64,000 bases of DNA. Source: Dechloromonas hortensis. Lineage in GTDB: Bacteria; Pseudomonadota; Gammaproteobacteria; Burkholderiales; Rhodocyclaceae. The stretch is from assembly GCF_009469765.1 (NCBI RefSeq), contig NZ_SSSQ01000012.1:1-64000 (forward strand). The letters run 5' to 3'. The position numbers and the translations under genes are program-made. Below are positions 39,035 through 47,305 of the stretch, piece after piece. Each line of letters opens with the position of its first letter. Positions within the stretch are counted from its first letter, which is position 1. A model generated the notes under the pieces. It ran no database searches. It saw only the letters and a list, made by a program, of their open reading frames with translations, and had not been told where the DNA came from.

Positions 39035-39574
39035 GTTGGACGGTTTCGGATACAGTTGATTAATGATTTCGGCACAATTCCGAACAGTGAACTCAGAGTG
39101 TGGATGAAGCAGCCGCTCGCCGTGTGCATGGGCATTCCGCAGGTCGGGGATACTATTCGGTAGCGTTCTGGTGTACTTCATGGGATCGGACTCGTCCGCC
39201 TTGATGTGGCTGAAACCGACGTCAGTTATGACCCCATTATTCACCGCGCGTGAAAGAAGCTTCTTGAGCCCATCTTTCTTTATGTTTGGATATATTCGAC
39301 CAAGCGCCATTTCAAGTGTTGCAAAGGCCTTTTGTTCAGCAGCCTGATGAAATGGGTAATACAACCAAGCATAGACACATAGCATCTTTGCGGTGTTGTG
39401 CTCATCCATAATGTCATCAGGAACCGACGGATGTAACTCGATTGAAGCAATTGCGTCGTATCGCGCCTGAAGCGTGTACGGCTCGGTTTGTCCGGTCGAT
39501 TTGTGCCTCAGAACAAAAAATTTCCACCGTTCGTCGGCCTCAAACAATTGATGAAATGGCTTGAATTCTTCCAT
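39029..39574 (-). CDS. Cassette gene: HEPN-like helical protein, function unknown
   Basis: A 181-residue, mostly helical protein of an AT-richer composition than its surroundings. Near the C-terminus it carries DLRNAHAHG (Arg146-Asn147-x3-His151), matching the Rx4H motif, often RN..AHG, of HEPN-domain ribonucleases and related proteins. The helices before it (AEQKAFATLEMALGRIY, LKKLLSRAVNNGVI) fit the HEPN four-helix layout. HEPN proteins are often toxins or phage-defence effectors that cut RNA; here the match is by motif only. There is no signal peptide and no clear Shine-Dalgarno sequence, as in many cassettes. Its stop lies inside an R'' box. No antitoxin (MNT nucleotidyltransferase) adjoins. 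Confidence 0.78.
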   Translation of the reverse strand: MEEFKPFHQLFEADERWKFFVLRHKSTGQTEPYTLQARYDAIASIELHPSVPDDIMDEHNTAKMLCVYAWLYYPFHQAAEQKAFATLEMALGRIYPNIKKDGLKKLLSRAVNNGVITDVGFSHIKADESDPMKYTRTLPNSIPDLRNAHAHGERLLHPHSEFTVRNCAEIINQLYPKPSNV

Positions 39575-39586
39575 CGGATACGAATG

Positions 39587-39653
39587 GTCGAACGTTGAAG
39601 TTCAGGGGCGCACCGCCGATAGGCGGAGCGTCCCCTGCAACGAGAGGTTAGGC
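39587..39653 (-). other. attC recombination site of an integron gene cassette
   Basis: Read on the minus strand: R'' GCCTAAC, 5-base spacer CTCTC, L'' GTTGCAGGGG, an inner arm ACGCTCCGCC, loop TATC, GGCGGTGCG, L' CCCCTGAAC, 6-base spacer TTCAAC, R' GTTCGAC. L'' pairs with L' except for one extra G, and the inner arms pair with one extra A and a T-T mismatch: the extrahelical bases expected of attC bottom strands. R'' GCCTAAC is the exact complement of the GTTAGGC that opens the same cassette at 40631-40637, as cassette excision requires. The total length of 67 bases is normal. The stop of the DUF2971 gene lies in R''. Confidence 0.82.
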
Positions 39654-40625
39654 ATGCAATGCCTCACCGATCAGATTTGGAATTAGGCAAAACTCGAAAG
39701 GGGACAGCGACATTTCGCTTACTGGAATTCCCTTTCTCTCAGCGATCCTCATGATAATGCCCCTGTCGTTAGCTGAAATTCGCGACCCCATGTATATCGC
39801 GCTTGGCGTCGGCATTGGATAGTTCTGGTCTGAGAACGACTCTCCCATGGGGATGACAAAGCGCCATTCGTTTTCGTAAGACCAATCAGGGGACTTGTGG
39901 ATGGCTGCAATGGCGCCGAAAAGGTTATTGAAATCCTTTTTCCCAATGGCTTGCAGATGGTACTTCGTGGCATCGAAGAGCCTCTGCCTATAGATTACGG
40001 GATGCAGTATTCGTCGCCGGATATCTCCGGGCGGCCAAGTGGTAACGTCGTACTCCATGACAAAGCCAGAATGAGAGTCTGCGTAATGCCCCCACATAAC
40101 GACAGAGTCGAGGCGCGAGCTGAAAGAACAGATCTTCATTCCACGCTGTATCAGGCAATTCATTCGAGGGATGTTGTCGGCGGAAATGCGATTCGACACG
40201 TCGATGAGCGCGGTAATCATCTCATCTCGTTTCACGGGAGAGATGTCTTCGTGTCTCCCAATGAGAAGTTTCGTTAACTCCATCATGGGATCATCCGCTG
40301 CATGCACTACGGCGAGCTCAGCGGGTGAGAGATGTTCTTCCAGTTTGGCGTGAGCAATCAGGTTGTTGATATTGGACTTCGTATGTTCTCGCAGCACATC
40401 CTGTACTGACCAAGTGGTAGCGCATTCGTAAGGATCGTTATATTTGTCGGCAGAGCAGAGCCAGACGGTGTCATTCTCGAAATTTGATACGGAAAAGTCG
40501 TTGATCGCGCGGAACTTGTAGAGCTTGCTCGGGAGATTTCTATCTTTTAACGCATAAGCACGGTCAATTGCATCGAGCGTAATAGTGCTGTCAGTCATTA
40601 GACGGAGAAACTCTTCGATCCACAT
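39648..40625 (-). CDS. Cassette gene: DUF2971 domain protein
   Basis: A 325-residue soluble protein with the DUF2971 hallmarks: KLYKFRAIND (34-43), W-x-x-SADKYNDPYE (55-67), and later KICSFSSRLDSVVMWGHYADSHSGFVMEYD-type sequence in the middle, then YENEWRFVIPMGE. DUF2971 has no settled activity; members are widespread in accessory and mobile regions, and a role in defence is possible (inference). Composition is AT-richer than the flanks. It starts 5 bases after an R' box without a Shine-Dalgarno sequence, ends inside R'', and is followed by the attC site, so the whole gene is one cassette (about 39593-40636). Confidence 0.85.
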   Translation of the reverse strand: MWIEEFLRLMTDSTITLDAIDRAYALKDRNLPSKLYKFRAINDFSVSNFENDTVWLCSADKYNDPYECATTWSVQDVLREHTKSNINNLIAHAKLEEHLSPAELAVVHAADDPMMELTKLLIGRHEDISPVKRDEMITALIDVSNRISADNIPRMNCLIQRGMKICSFSSRLDSVVMWGHYADSHSGFVMEYDVTTWPPGDIRRRILHPVIYRQRLFDATKYHLQAIGKKDFNNLFGAIAAIHKSPDWSYENEWRFVIPMGESFSDQNYPMPTPSAIYMGSRISANDRGIIMRIAERKGIPVSEMSLSPFEFCLIPNLIGEALHA

Positions 40626-40630
40626 AGCAT

Positions 40631-40637
40631 GCCTAAC
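40631..40637 (-). other. R' core (GTTAGGC) at the entry of the first cassette
   Basis: GTTAGGC on the minus strand matches the integron core GTTRRRY and lies 5 bases before the DUF2971 start. A hairpin follows upstream (TTTACACGGAC at 40642-40652 with GTCCGTATAAA at 40659-40669, one mismatch). The layout is that of attI or of a preceding attC whose other half is lost; the arms around it do not form a full attC. Confidence 0.6.
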
Positions 40638-40952
40638 AGTGTTTACACGGACACAGTGGTCCGTATAAAAATTGAAATTGCTGACGCCGGATATATTGCA
40701 CTAAGCACATTACTTTAAGTCACTTGGAATATTGTCTGTCAGTATAACAACATCAATATGCCGGACAACTGACCCAGGGCAATGTCTGCTTTGGGGCAGG
40801 GTTACCGAGTGCCCGCTAGTGGCCGGTTGCTGTCTGATAGGACTTTGGTCACGAACACATTTCTTGCTCAGGAGCGATGAGCGCATGCGGTCGGCTCACT
40901 CGATGTATCGACCCCGGCGGTCGACCGGTCAAAAATGGCAAAAATCGGGGCG
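40638..40952. other. Non-coding stretch upstream of the cassettes
   Basis: There is no credible gene and no integrase remnant that I can recognise. It contains the hairpin next to the R' core and the predicted cassette promoter; AT-rich sequence up to about 40760 gives way to GC-rich sequence toward uraA. The border of the insert probably lies in this stretch. Confidence 0.5.
40741..40768 (-). promoter_or_regulatory. Predicted promoter reading into the cassettes
   Basis: On the minus strand, -35 TTGTCC (40763-40768) and -10 TATACT (40741-40746) have a 16-base spacer. Transcription would start near 40734 and run through the R' core into the DUF2971 and HEPN-like genes, as the common promoter of an integron does. 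Confidence 0.5.
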
Positions 40953-40983
40953 AAAAAAAGCCGGCGCTGGGGGCGGCCGGCTT
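40953..40983 (-). terminator. Rho-independent terminator of upp-uraA
   Basis: On the minus strand, AAGCCGGC (40983-40976) pairs with GCCGGCTT (40965-40958) and is followed by a run of seven T (40959-40953). It lies 18 bases after the uraA stop and insulates the cassettes from uraA transcription. Confidence 0.88.
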
Positions 40984-41001
40984 GGTTGATGTTGCTTATG
41001 C

Positions 41002-42234
41002 TCAGCTTGCTGCGTCTTCATCCTTCGGCAGCAACAGGTTGAGCAGTACGGCGAGCACGCCGCACAGGCTGATGCCCTGCAGCGAGAAGCTGCCGATCTG
41101 CACGGCCAGGCCGCCGATGCCGGTGACCAGCGTCACCGAAACGATGCACAGGTTGCGCGCGCTGGACAGGTTCACCCGGGCGTCCATCAGCGTCTTCAGG
41201 CCGATGCCGGCGATCGAGCCGAAGAGCAGGACCATGATGCCGCCCATCACCGGCAGCGGGATGGTCTGCAGCAGGGCGCCGAACTTGCCGACGAAGGCCA
41301 TCAGGATGGCGAAGCAGGCGGCCCAGGTCATCACCACCGGGTTGTAGTTTTTGGTCAGCATGACGGCGCCGGTCACTTCGCCGTAGGTGGTCACCGGCGG
41401 GCCGCCGAACAGGCCGACGACATTGACCGCCAGCCCGTCGCCGAGCAGTGTGCGATGCAGGCCGGGGCTTTCGGTGTAGTCCTTGCCGCTGACCGAGCCG
41501 ATGGCGAGGATGCCGCCGACGTGTTCGACGATGGGGGCGATGGCGACCGGGATCATGAACAGGATGGCGGCCAGGTTGAATTCCGGCGTGCCGAATTGCG
41601 GCAGGGCGAGCCAGGCGGCATCGGTCACTCGCGAGAAATCGACGATGCCGACCGCCAGCGAAACGACATAACCGACGGCGACGCCGACCAGGATCGGTAC
41701 CAGCTTCAACAGGCCGCGGGCGCGGATGGCGGTCAACATCGTCGCCAGCAGAGAAATGGCGGCGATGGCGATCGCCGTGTCGTAGGGCACGACCTGCGCT
41801 GCGCCGGCCTTGCCGGTCGCCATGCCGACCGCGACTTGGGCCAGGCCGAGGCCTATGACCATGACCACCGGGCCGATGACGACCGGCGGCAGCAGGTGGT
41901 GGATGAAGCCGACGCCGCGCCATTTGACCAGGCCGGCCGCGACGTAATAGAAAAAGCTGGCCGAGGCTAGCGCGCCGAGCGTCGCCGGCATGCCCCAAGT
42001 CTGCACCGAGTAGATGACCGGGGCGATGAAGGCAAAGCTGGAGCCGAGGTAGATCGGCACCTGGCGTTTGGTGCAGAGCTGGAAGATCAGCGTGCCGACG
42101 CCGGCCCCGAGCAGCGCCAGGCTGGGGTTGAGGCCGGTCAGCAGCGGCACCAGCACCGTCGCCCCGAAGGCGACGAAGAGAATTTGCGCCCCGGACAGGG
42201 CGGTGCGCCAGACCGGCTCGTGGCCGGCGCTCAT
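41002..42234 (-). CDS. uraA: Uracil permease (nucleobase:cation symporter 2)
   Basis: A 410-residue inner-membrane transporter with about 14 segments. NCS2 features are [20 protein letters not shown] near the N-terminus, [13 protein letters not shown], and the signature region [34 protein letters not shown] with [13 protein letters not shown]. The family imports uracil with protons. Coupling to upp (4-base overlap) supports uracil as substrate, so uptake and conversion to UMP are made together. A strong terminator follows. Confidence 0.93.
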   Translation of the reverse strand: MSAGHEPVWRTALSGAQILFVAFGATVLVPLLTGLNPSLALLGAGVGTLIFQLCTKRQVPIYLGSSFAFIAPVIYSVQTWGMPATLGALASASFFYYVAAGLVKWRGVGFIHHLLPPVVIGPVVMVIGLGLAQVAVGMATGKAGAAQVVPYDTAIAIAAISLLATMLTAIRARGLLKLVPILVGVAVGYVVSLAVGIVDFSRVTDAAWLALPQFGTPEFNLAAILFMIPVAIAPIVEHVGGILAIGSVSGKDYTESPGLHRTLLGDGLAVNVVGLFGGPPVTTYGEVTGAVMLTKNYNPVVMTWAACFAILMAFVGKFGALLQTIPLPVMGGIMVLLFGSIAGIGLKTLMDARVNLSSARNLCIVSVTLVTGIGGLAVQIGSFSLQGISLCGVLAVLLNLLLPKDEDAAS

Positions 42235-42863
42235 GCTTCCTTGGTCCCGAAAATCTTGTCGCCGGCGTCGCCGAGGCCGGGAATGATGTAGCCGACTTCG
42301 TTGAGGTGGCTGTCGATGGCGGCGGTGTACAGCTGCACGTCGGGGTGGGCGGCTTCGAGCGCCTTGATCCCCTCCGGCGCGGCGACCAGGACCAGCGCCT
42401 TGATGTGCTTGCAGCCGTTGCGCTTCAACATGTCGATGGTGGCGATCAGTGAGCCGCCGGTGGCCAGCATCGGGTCGATGATCATTGCCAGGCGTTCGTC
42501 GAGCTGGCCGACGAAGCGTTCGAAATAGGATTCCGGCATCAGGGTGTCGTGGTTGCGGGCGATGCCGACGACGCTGACCTTGGCATTCGGGATCAGGTCG
42601 AGCACACCGTCCAGCATGCCGAGCCCGGCGCGCAGGATCGGCACGACGGTGACTTTCTTGCCCTTGATCTGGTCGATCTCGACCGGCCCGGCCCAGCCGT
42701 CGATGGTGACTTTTTCCAGCTCGAAGTCGCGGCAGGCCTCGTAGGTCAGCAGGCGGGCGATTTCGGCGGTCAGTTCGCGAAACTTCTTGGTGCTGATGTC
42801 GCCTTCGCGCATCAGGCCTATTTTATGTTTGACCAGGGGGTGGCGGACTTCGATCACCGGCAT
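42231..42863 (-). CDS. upp: Uracil phosphoribosyltransferase
   Basis: It converts uracil and PRPP to UMP in pyrimidine salvage. The 210-residue enzyme has the family blocks [21 protein letters not shown] and the PRPP-binding loop [13 protein letters not shown], with [10 protein letters not shown] at the C-terminus. It is the first gene of the upp-uraA operon; its stop overlaps the uraA start (ATGA type). Confidence 0.96.
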   Translation of the reverse strand: MPVIEVRHPLVKHKIGLMREGDISTKKFRELTAEIARLLTYEACRDFELEKVTIDGWAGPVEIDQIKGKKVTVVPILRAGLGMLDGVLDLIPNAKVSVVGIARNHDTLMPESYFERFVGQLDERLAMIIDPMLATGGSLIATIDMLKRNGCKHIKALVLVAAPEGIKALEAAHPDVQLYTAAIDSHLNEVGYIIPGLGDAGDKIFGTKEA

Positions 42864-42968
42864 GGCAATTCCTCGGGAATGGGCAGGAGGCGAAGATTAA
42901 TCGATTGCCGCCCGGCCGCCCATACGGGAAATCACATACCGGGGCTCAAAAATGGGTGATTGCTGCGG

Positions 42969-43562
42969 TCAACCATGCAAATGTTGCGAAAACCAGGCCA
43001 CCACCCGGGCCATCGGGTTTTCGCCGGCGTGCAGCAGATGCATTTCGTGCACGCCTTTCAGGTGAATCAGGGCCCGCCGAAAAGCGGCTTCGCCGAGGCG
43101 GTCAGTGGGGTCGAACAGCATCAGCAATGGGGCGACCAGCAGCTCAAGGGCCTGCAGCCCGGCCCGGTCGATCAGGCCGCCGTGTCCGGCGATCACCTTG
43201 ACCTGGGTGTCGCGCCGGGCGGCGGTGCGGATGGCGGCCGGCGTGGCATCGCCGCTGGCCAGGATGGCGAGCGACAGGTCCTGCATGTCGCCGTCGTTGC
43301 GGATCAGGTCGATGATGTCGAGCAGGCGCTGGCTCAGGCGCGGCACGTTTTGCGTGGCATCCGAAAACTGCGCTTCGCGGGCCGAGAGCAGTTCCATATT
43401 GAGGATGGCGTAGCCGCGTGCCGCCAGATTGGCCGCGATCACGGCGTCGACCGGCGCATGGTGGGCGCGGGCGAGCAGGATCAGGCCGCGCGGCTGATCG
43501 GGCAGTTCGAGCTGGCCATGCAACTGGCCATGCGGCGTCGAGATCAGCAGGTCGCGCTTCAT
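42969..43562 (-). CDS. Alpha/beta hydrolase, dienelactone hydrolase-like
   Basis: I start it at MKRDLLISTPHGQLHGQLEL, which overlaps the amrS stop (ATGA), giving 197 residues. The fold is suggested by GLILLARAHHAPVDAVIAANLAARGYAILNMELL. The usual nucleophile elbow G-x-S-x-G is replaced by SLAILASGDATPAA, with Ser in ASGDA as a candidate, so activity is uncertain. A C-terminal His region (GVHEMHLLHAGENP) could supply the acid/base. It is the last gene of the AmmeMemoRadiSam group and overlaps it, suggesting a linked function. Confidence 0.72.
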   Translation of the reverse strand: MKRDLLISTPHGQLHGQLELPDQPRGLILLARAHHAPVDAVIAANLAARGYAILNMELLSAREAQFSDATQNVPRLSQRLLDIIDLIRNDGDMQDLSLAILASGDATPAAIRTAARRDTQVKVIAGHGGLIDRAGLQALELLVAPLLMLFDPTDRLGEAAFRRALIHLKGVHEMHLLHAGENPMARVVAWFSQHLHG

Positions 43563-44653
43563 GGGGCCAGGCGAACCGCAATGCGATGCGCCCCGAAGGC
43601 CTTGCCGTCGCGGCCGAGGCTGGCGCCGAAGCGGCCGGCAAGGGCGGTCTGGCAATGCGGACAATGCCCTTCGGCGGTCAGATCGTAACGTCGGATGTCG
43701 TACCAGTCGCGGACGATCAGCGCGGCGTGGCAGCTCGGGCAGAAGGTGGTGCCGCCTTCGCTATCATGGACGTTGCCGGTGTAGACGTGGTGCAGGCCAG
43801 TATCGAGCGCGATGCGGCGGGCCTGGCTCAGCGTTTCGGGCGGCGTGGCGGGGATGTCGGTCATCTTCCAGTCGGGGTGGAAGGCGGTGAAATGCAGCGG
43901 CACATCCGGGCCGAGTTCGCGCATCACCCAATTGGCCAGTTCGTTGATTTCGGCCGGGCTGTCGTTGTTGCCGGGAATCAGCAGCGTGGTGATTTCCACC
44001 CAACAATCGGTTTCGTGGTGGAGGTAGGCCAGGGTGTCGAGCACGGGTTGCAAATGGGCGACGCAGAGCTTGTGATAGAAATTCTCGGTGAAGGCCTTTA
44101 GATCGACGTTGGCCGCATCCATCACGGCAAAGAATTCGCGGGCCGGTGCCGGATGGATGTAGCCGGCGGTGACAGCGACATTGCGGATGCCCTGTTCGCG
44201 GCAGGCGAGGGCGGTGTCGATGGCGTATTCGGCAAAGACCACCGGGTCGTTGTAGGTGTAGGCGACGCTGTCCGCCCCGTAGCGCCGGGCGGCATTGGAT
44301 ATGGCCTGTGGGCTGGCTTCGTCCATCAGGCGGTCCATGTCCTTCGACTTGGAAATGTCCCAGTTCTGGCAGAAGCGGCAGGCCAGATTGCAGCCAGCCG
44401 TACCAAACGACAGGATGCTGCTGCCCGGGTAGAAATGGTTGAGCGGCTTTTTTTCAATCGGGTCGATGCAGAAGCCGGACGAGCGACCGTAGGTCGTCAG
44501 CTGCATGGCGTTGTTGACCCGCTGGCGAACGAAGCAGGCGCCGCGCTGGCCTTCGTGCAACTGGCAGTCGCGCGGGCAGAGATCGCACTGGATACGGCCG
44601 TCGGGCAGGGCGTGCCACCAGCGGCCAGGGTAAAGAGTTTCGTGGGTGCTCAT
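43559..44653 (-). CDS. amrS: AmmeMemoRadiSam system radical SAM enzyme AmrS
   Basis: A radical S-adenosylmethionine enzyme with the cluster motif C-x3-C-x2-C at Cys88, Cys92, Cys95 (GCNLACRFCQNW). An N-terminal cysteine-rich segment (CDLCPRDCQLHEGQRGAC, 23-40) marks the AmrS/PflA-related group. A C-terminal zinc-ribbon-like pair (CPSCHA, CPHCQ) completes the family form. I start at MSTHETLYPG, with GGAG 8 bases before the ATG. The gene overlaps amrA by 4 bases. The substrate of this system is not established. Confidence 0.93.
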   Translation of the reverse strand: MSTHETLYPGRWWHALPDGRIQCDLCPRDCQLHEGQRGACFVRQRVNNAMQLTTYGRSSGFCIDPIEKKPLNHFYPGSSILSFGTAGCNLACRFCQNWDISKSKDMDRLMDEASPQAISNAARRYGADSVAYTYNDPVVFAEYAIDTALACREQGIRNVAVTAGYIHPAPAREFFAVMDAANVDLKAFTENFYHKLCVAHLQPVLDTLAYLHHETDCWVEITTLLIPGNNDSPAEINELANWVMRELGPDVPLHFTAFHPDWKMTDIPATPPETLSQARRIALDTGLHHVYTGNVHDSEGGTTFCPSCHAALIVRDWYDIRRYDLTAEGHCPHCQTALAGRFGASLGRDGKAFGAHRIAVRLAP

Positions 44654-45198
44654 GGGGTGGACTCCTTCCATTTCTGCACCTGGTAGCGTTCGAGCTGGAC
44701 ATCCGGCCCCCAGTAATCGGCGGGTAGCCCGGCTTTCTGCTTGAGGTGGGCCATGAATTTGCGTGCCTCCGGCAGATCCTCCCAAACTTGCGGCAGGAAG
44801 GTGGCGCGGTGCCGGCCGGCGGTGAAGATGACGCCGTCGATCCCCGGGCGCAGTTGGGCCAGGGCGTCGGCTTCGTCGTGGAACGCCACTGGCACGGCGG
44901 GTGTCAGCAGCGAGACTTCGATCCGGGTAATGGGGACTTCGGCGGCAATCAGCGGCGTGAAGCGCGGATCGCGGAAAGCGGCGTTGCGGGCGTTTTCCTG
45001 AACATCCTCGCCGAGTGGACGCCAGGCTTCGAGTGTGCCGATGCAGCCGCGCAGGTGGCCCTGCTGGGTCAGCGTGACGAAGCAGGCGCCCATTTTGTGC
45101 AATTCCGGGAGGTCGACCGCCGGCATTGCCGTTTCGCCGAAATGGGCGGCGATGGCGTGGCGGGCGAGGCTGAGCAGGGTCTTGCCGAGTTCATCCAT
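44650..45198 (-). CDS. amrA: AmmeMemoRadiSam system protein A (AMMECR1 family)
   Basis: A 182-residue AMMECR1-domain protein; the human homologue is mutated in a syndrome with hearing loss and midface hypoplasia. The highly conserved hexapeptide LRGCIGT lies in GHLRGCIGTLEAW, and DPRFTPLIAAEVPITRIEVSLLT follows. The start MDELGKTLLSLA lies 8 bases inside the 3' end of amrB. The tight overlap with amrB and amrS shows one unit. The biochemical role is unresolved. Confidence 0.92.
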   Translation of the reverse strand: MDELGKTLLSLARHAIAAHFGETAMPAVDLPELHKMGACFVTLTQQGHLRGCIGTLEAWRPLGEDVQENARNAAFRDPRFTPLIAAEVPITRIEVSLLTPAVPVAFHDEADALAQLRPGIDGVIFTAGRHRATFLPQVWEDLPEARKFMAHLKQKAGLPADYWGPDVQLERYQVQKWKESTP

Positions 45199-45997
45199 GG
45201 CCAGTTTCCGTTTCGTGAAAGGCAAAGGCGGCATAACCGACGACCCGTTCCTTGTCGCCGGCCGTATCGCCGGAGTTGCACAGGTGGATCAGTTGCGGCA
45301 CCAGCCCGCGCTGGCGGGCAGCGAGCAGCAGGCCGTTGGCCGGGTAGGCGCCGCAGGCCTGTTCGGGGCGGATATGGGTGTCGAGTTGCAGGATGTGCTG
45401 GCAGGTGTCGTGGTCGACCTGTCGGGCGCTGGCGTAGGGCAGGAAGTGCGAGAGGTCGGAGCTGACGACGATCAGGGTTTCCGGGCCGCCCCAGAGCAGA
45501 TCGAGCACTTCGCCGACGGCGTGCGGCGAGGCATGGCCGACGGCGAGCGGGACCAGCGTGAAATCGGCCAGCACCCGCTGCAGGAAGGGCAGATGCACTT
45601 CCAGCGAATGTTCCCAGGCGTGGGCAGTGTCGCTGAAGGAGATCTGCGGCAGCTCGGCCAATTGGGCGATGGCCTCGCGGTCGAGGCGAATGTTGCCAAG
45701 CGGCGTCGAGAAAAACTCGACTTCGGGCAGGGCCAGGCCGTCGACCGCGACGCGATGTGTCGGGCCGAGCAGGATCACTCGGCGAATCTGCTCGCGCCAT
45801 GGCTTCAGCGCGGCGTAGGCCATGGCGGCGGTCGAGCCGGAGTAAATGTAGCCGGCGTGCGGCACGATCAGCGCCTTGGGTTGGGCGGTGACGGTGGGCG
45901 TGGCATCGGCGAGCAGTTGATCGACGGTAGCAGCCAGCACCGATGGGGTGCCTGGATAAAAGGTGCCGGCGACGGCGGGAGGACGGGTGATGCTCAT
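45191..45997 (-). CDS. amrB: AmmeMemoRadiSam system protein B (MEMO family)
   Basis: A 268-residue MEMO1-like protein related to class III extradiol dioxygenases. Conserved blocks: AGTFYPG at the N-terminus, VPHAGYIYSG, LLGPTHR, EHSLEVHLPFLQ and VVSSDLSHF; the histidines in these correspond to the putative metal site. MEMO has been reported to bind copper and iron; its activity in bacteria is unknown. It opens the amrB-amrA-amrS-hydrolase run, all joined by overlaps, 10 bases after the DUF4010 gene. Confidence 0.94.
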   Translation of the reverse strand: MSITRPPAVAGTFYPGTPSVLAATVDQLLADATPTVTAQPKALIVPHAGYIYSGSTAAMAYAALKPWREQIRRVILLGPTHRVAVDGLALPEVEFFSTPLGNIRLDREAIAQLAELPQISFSDTAHAWEHSLEVHLPFLQRVLADFTLVPLAVGHASPHAVGEVLDLLWGGPETLIVVSSDLSHFLPYASARQVDHDTCQHILQLDTHIRPEQACGAYPANGLLLAARQRGLVPQLIHLCNSGDTAGDKERVVGYAAFAFHETETGHG

Positions 45998-46007
45998 GGT
46001 CGTCTCC

Positions 46008-47264
46008 TTACAACAGCATCAGTCCGGCGGCCATGCCGCTGCCGATGGCGATCAGGCCGGGCAGCGCGTAACGGGCGAGATGGCCGCCGCCGATGCTGAC
46101 GACCAGCCCGATCTTGAAAACCAGGTTGGCCATCAACGCCAGGGTGACGGCGATCACCGCTTCGCCACCGGAGATTTTTTCCAGGTTGAACATGCGCAGC
46201 GTGGACAGCACGCTGGCGTCGGCGTCGGTCAGCCCTGAGGCCAGCGCGACGATGTAAAGGCCGCTGTTGCCGGCGATGTCCTGCAGCCAGGCCGAGGCGA
46301 GCAGCACGATGGCGTAGAGCAGGCCGAAGGAAATCGCGGTCTTCAGTTCGGTCGGGTTCTTGACTTCGGGCATCGGCAAGGCGCCGCCGGCACTGAGGAT
46401 CTTCCAGCCGTAGAGCGCCATCACGACGCCGGGCACGATGCCGCAGGCAAAGACGGTGGCAATTGGCGTCACCAGCGCCGGGGCGACGACGCCGGAAATC
46501 AGGCCGAGGCGGATCATCACCATGACATTGGCGATCAGGATGACGATCGCCGACATCCGGGTCAGGTCGGCATGGTCGCGGGCGTGGCGCGAGAACATCA
46601 TGGTCGTCGCGGTGGACGAGGCCAGACCGCCAAAAATGCCGAGCAGAGCGGCGCCGTGCCGGGCGCCGATGATGCGCAGGGCGAGATAGCCGCCGAGCGC
46701 CAGGCCGGAGATCAGCACTACCATCCACCAGATCTGGCGCGGGTTGATGGCGTTGTAGGGGCCGAAATCCTCGCTCGGCAGGATGGGCAGGATGACCAGC
46801 GACAGCACCGCGAATTGCAGCATCGAATTGATGTCCTTCGGCGTGGTCCGTTCGCTGAACTGGCGCAGTTCGGCCTTGAAATAGAGCAGGATGGTCGTCG
46901 TGATGGCGAGCATCACAGCCAGCGTCGAATAGCCGAACCAGATTGCCGCGCCCAGCCCGTAGGTGACGATGACGGCGGCTTCCGAAGTAAAGCCGCGATA
47001 CTGCTCTTCCTGCCGCGAGGAAAAGTTGGAGGCGACCATGGCGGCTGAAATGACCAGCAGGCCGGCAACCAGCAGCCACGGACCGCCGGCTTTTTCGCCG
47101 AGCAGGGCAAACAGGCAGCCGAGCATGGCAACCAGGGCGAAGGTGCGCAGGCCGGCGGCGGTATCCGGGCGCCGCTCGCGCTCCATGCCGACCAGCAGGC
47201 CGACCCCCAGTGCCGTTGAGAAAGCCTCGACGGGGCCAGCCAGTTCGGGAACGACGAAGCTCAT
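46008..47264 (-). CDS. MgtC/SapB-DUF4010 membrane protein
   Basis: A 418-residue inner-membrane protein with about 12 hydrophobic segments. The N-terminal third carries the MgtC/SapB motif (GLLVGMERERR, GLRTFALVAMLG). The rest is DUF4010 (PRQIWWMVVLISGLALGGYLALRIIG, GLASSTATTMMFSRHA, ASGLTDADAS). The role is unknown; MgtC relatives affect magnesium and ATPase homeostasis. It lies 10 bases before amrB, so it is probably the first gene of that operon, and is divergent from ispD with only 41 bases between. Confidence 0.88.
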   Translation of the reverse strand: MSFVVPELAGPVEAFSTALGVGLLVGMERERRPDTAAGLRTFALVAMLGCLFALLGEKAGGPWLLVAGLLVISAAMVASNFSSRQEEQYRGFTSEAAVIVTYGLGAAIWFGYSTLAVMLAITTTILLYFKAELRQFSERTTPKDINSMLQFAVLSLVILPILPSEDFGPYNAINPRQIWWMVVLISGLALGGYLALRIIGARHGAALLGIFGGLASSTATTMMFSRHARDHADLTRMSAIVILIANVMVMIRLGLISGVVAPALVTPIATVFACGIVPGVVMALYGWKILSAGGALPMPEVKNPTELKTAISFGLLYAIVLLASAWLQDIAGNSGLYIVALASGLTDADASVLSTLRMFNLEKISGGEAVIAVTLALMANLVFKIGLVVSIGGGHLARYALPGLIAIGSGMAAGLMLL

Positions 47265-47305
47265 GCGATTCCTCTTTTATGGTCGTTATTAAGTAAAATT
47301 AAGCC

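Noticed and set aside
40638..40952. Possible integron integrase or attI
   Set aside because: There is no reading frame with tyrosine-recombinase motifs, and the sequence before the R' core does not form a standard attI or a full attC, so I claim only the core box and a promoter.
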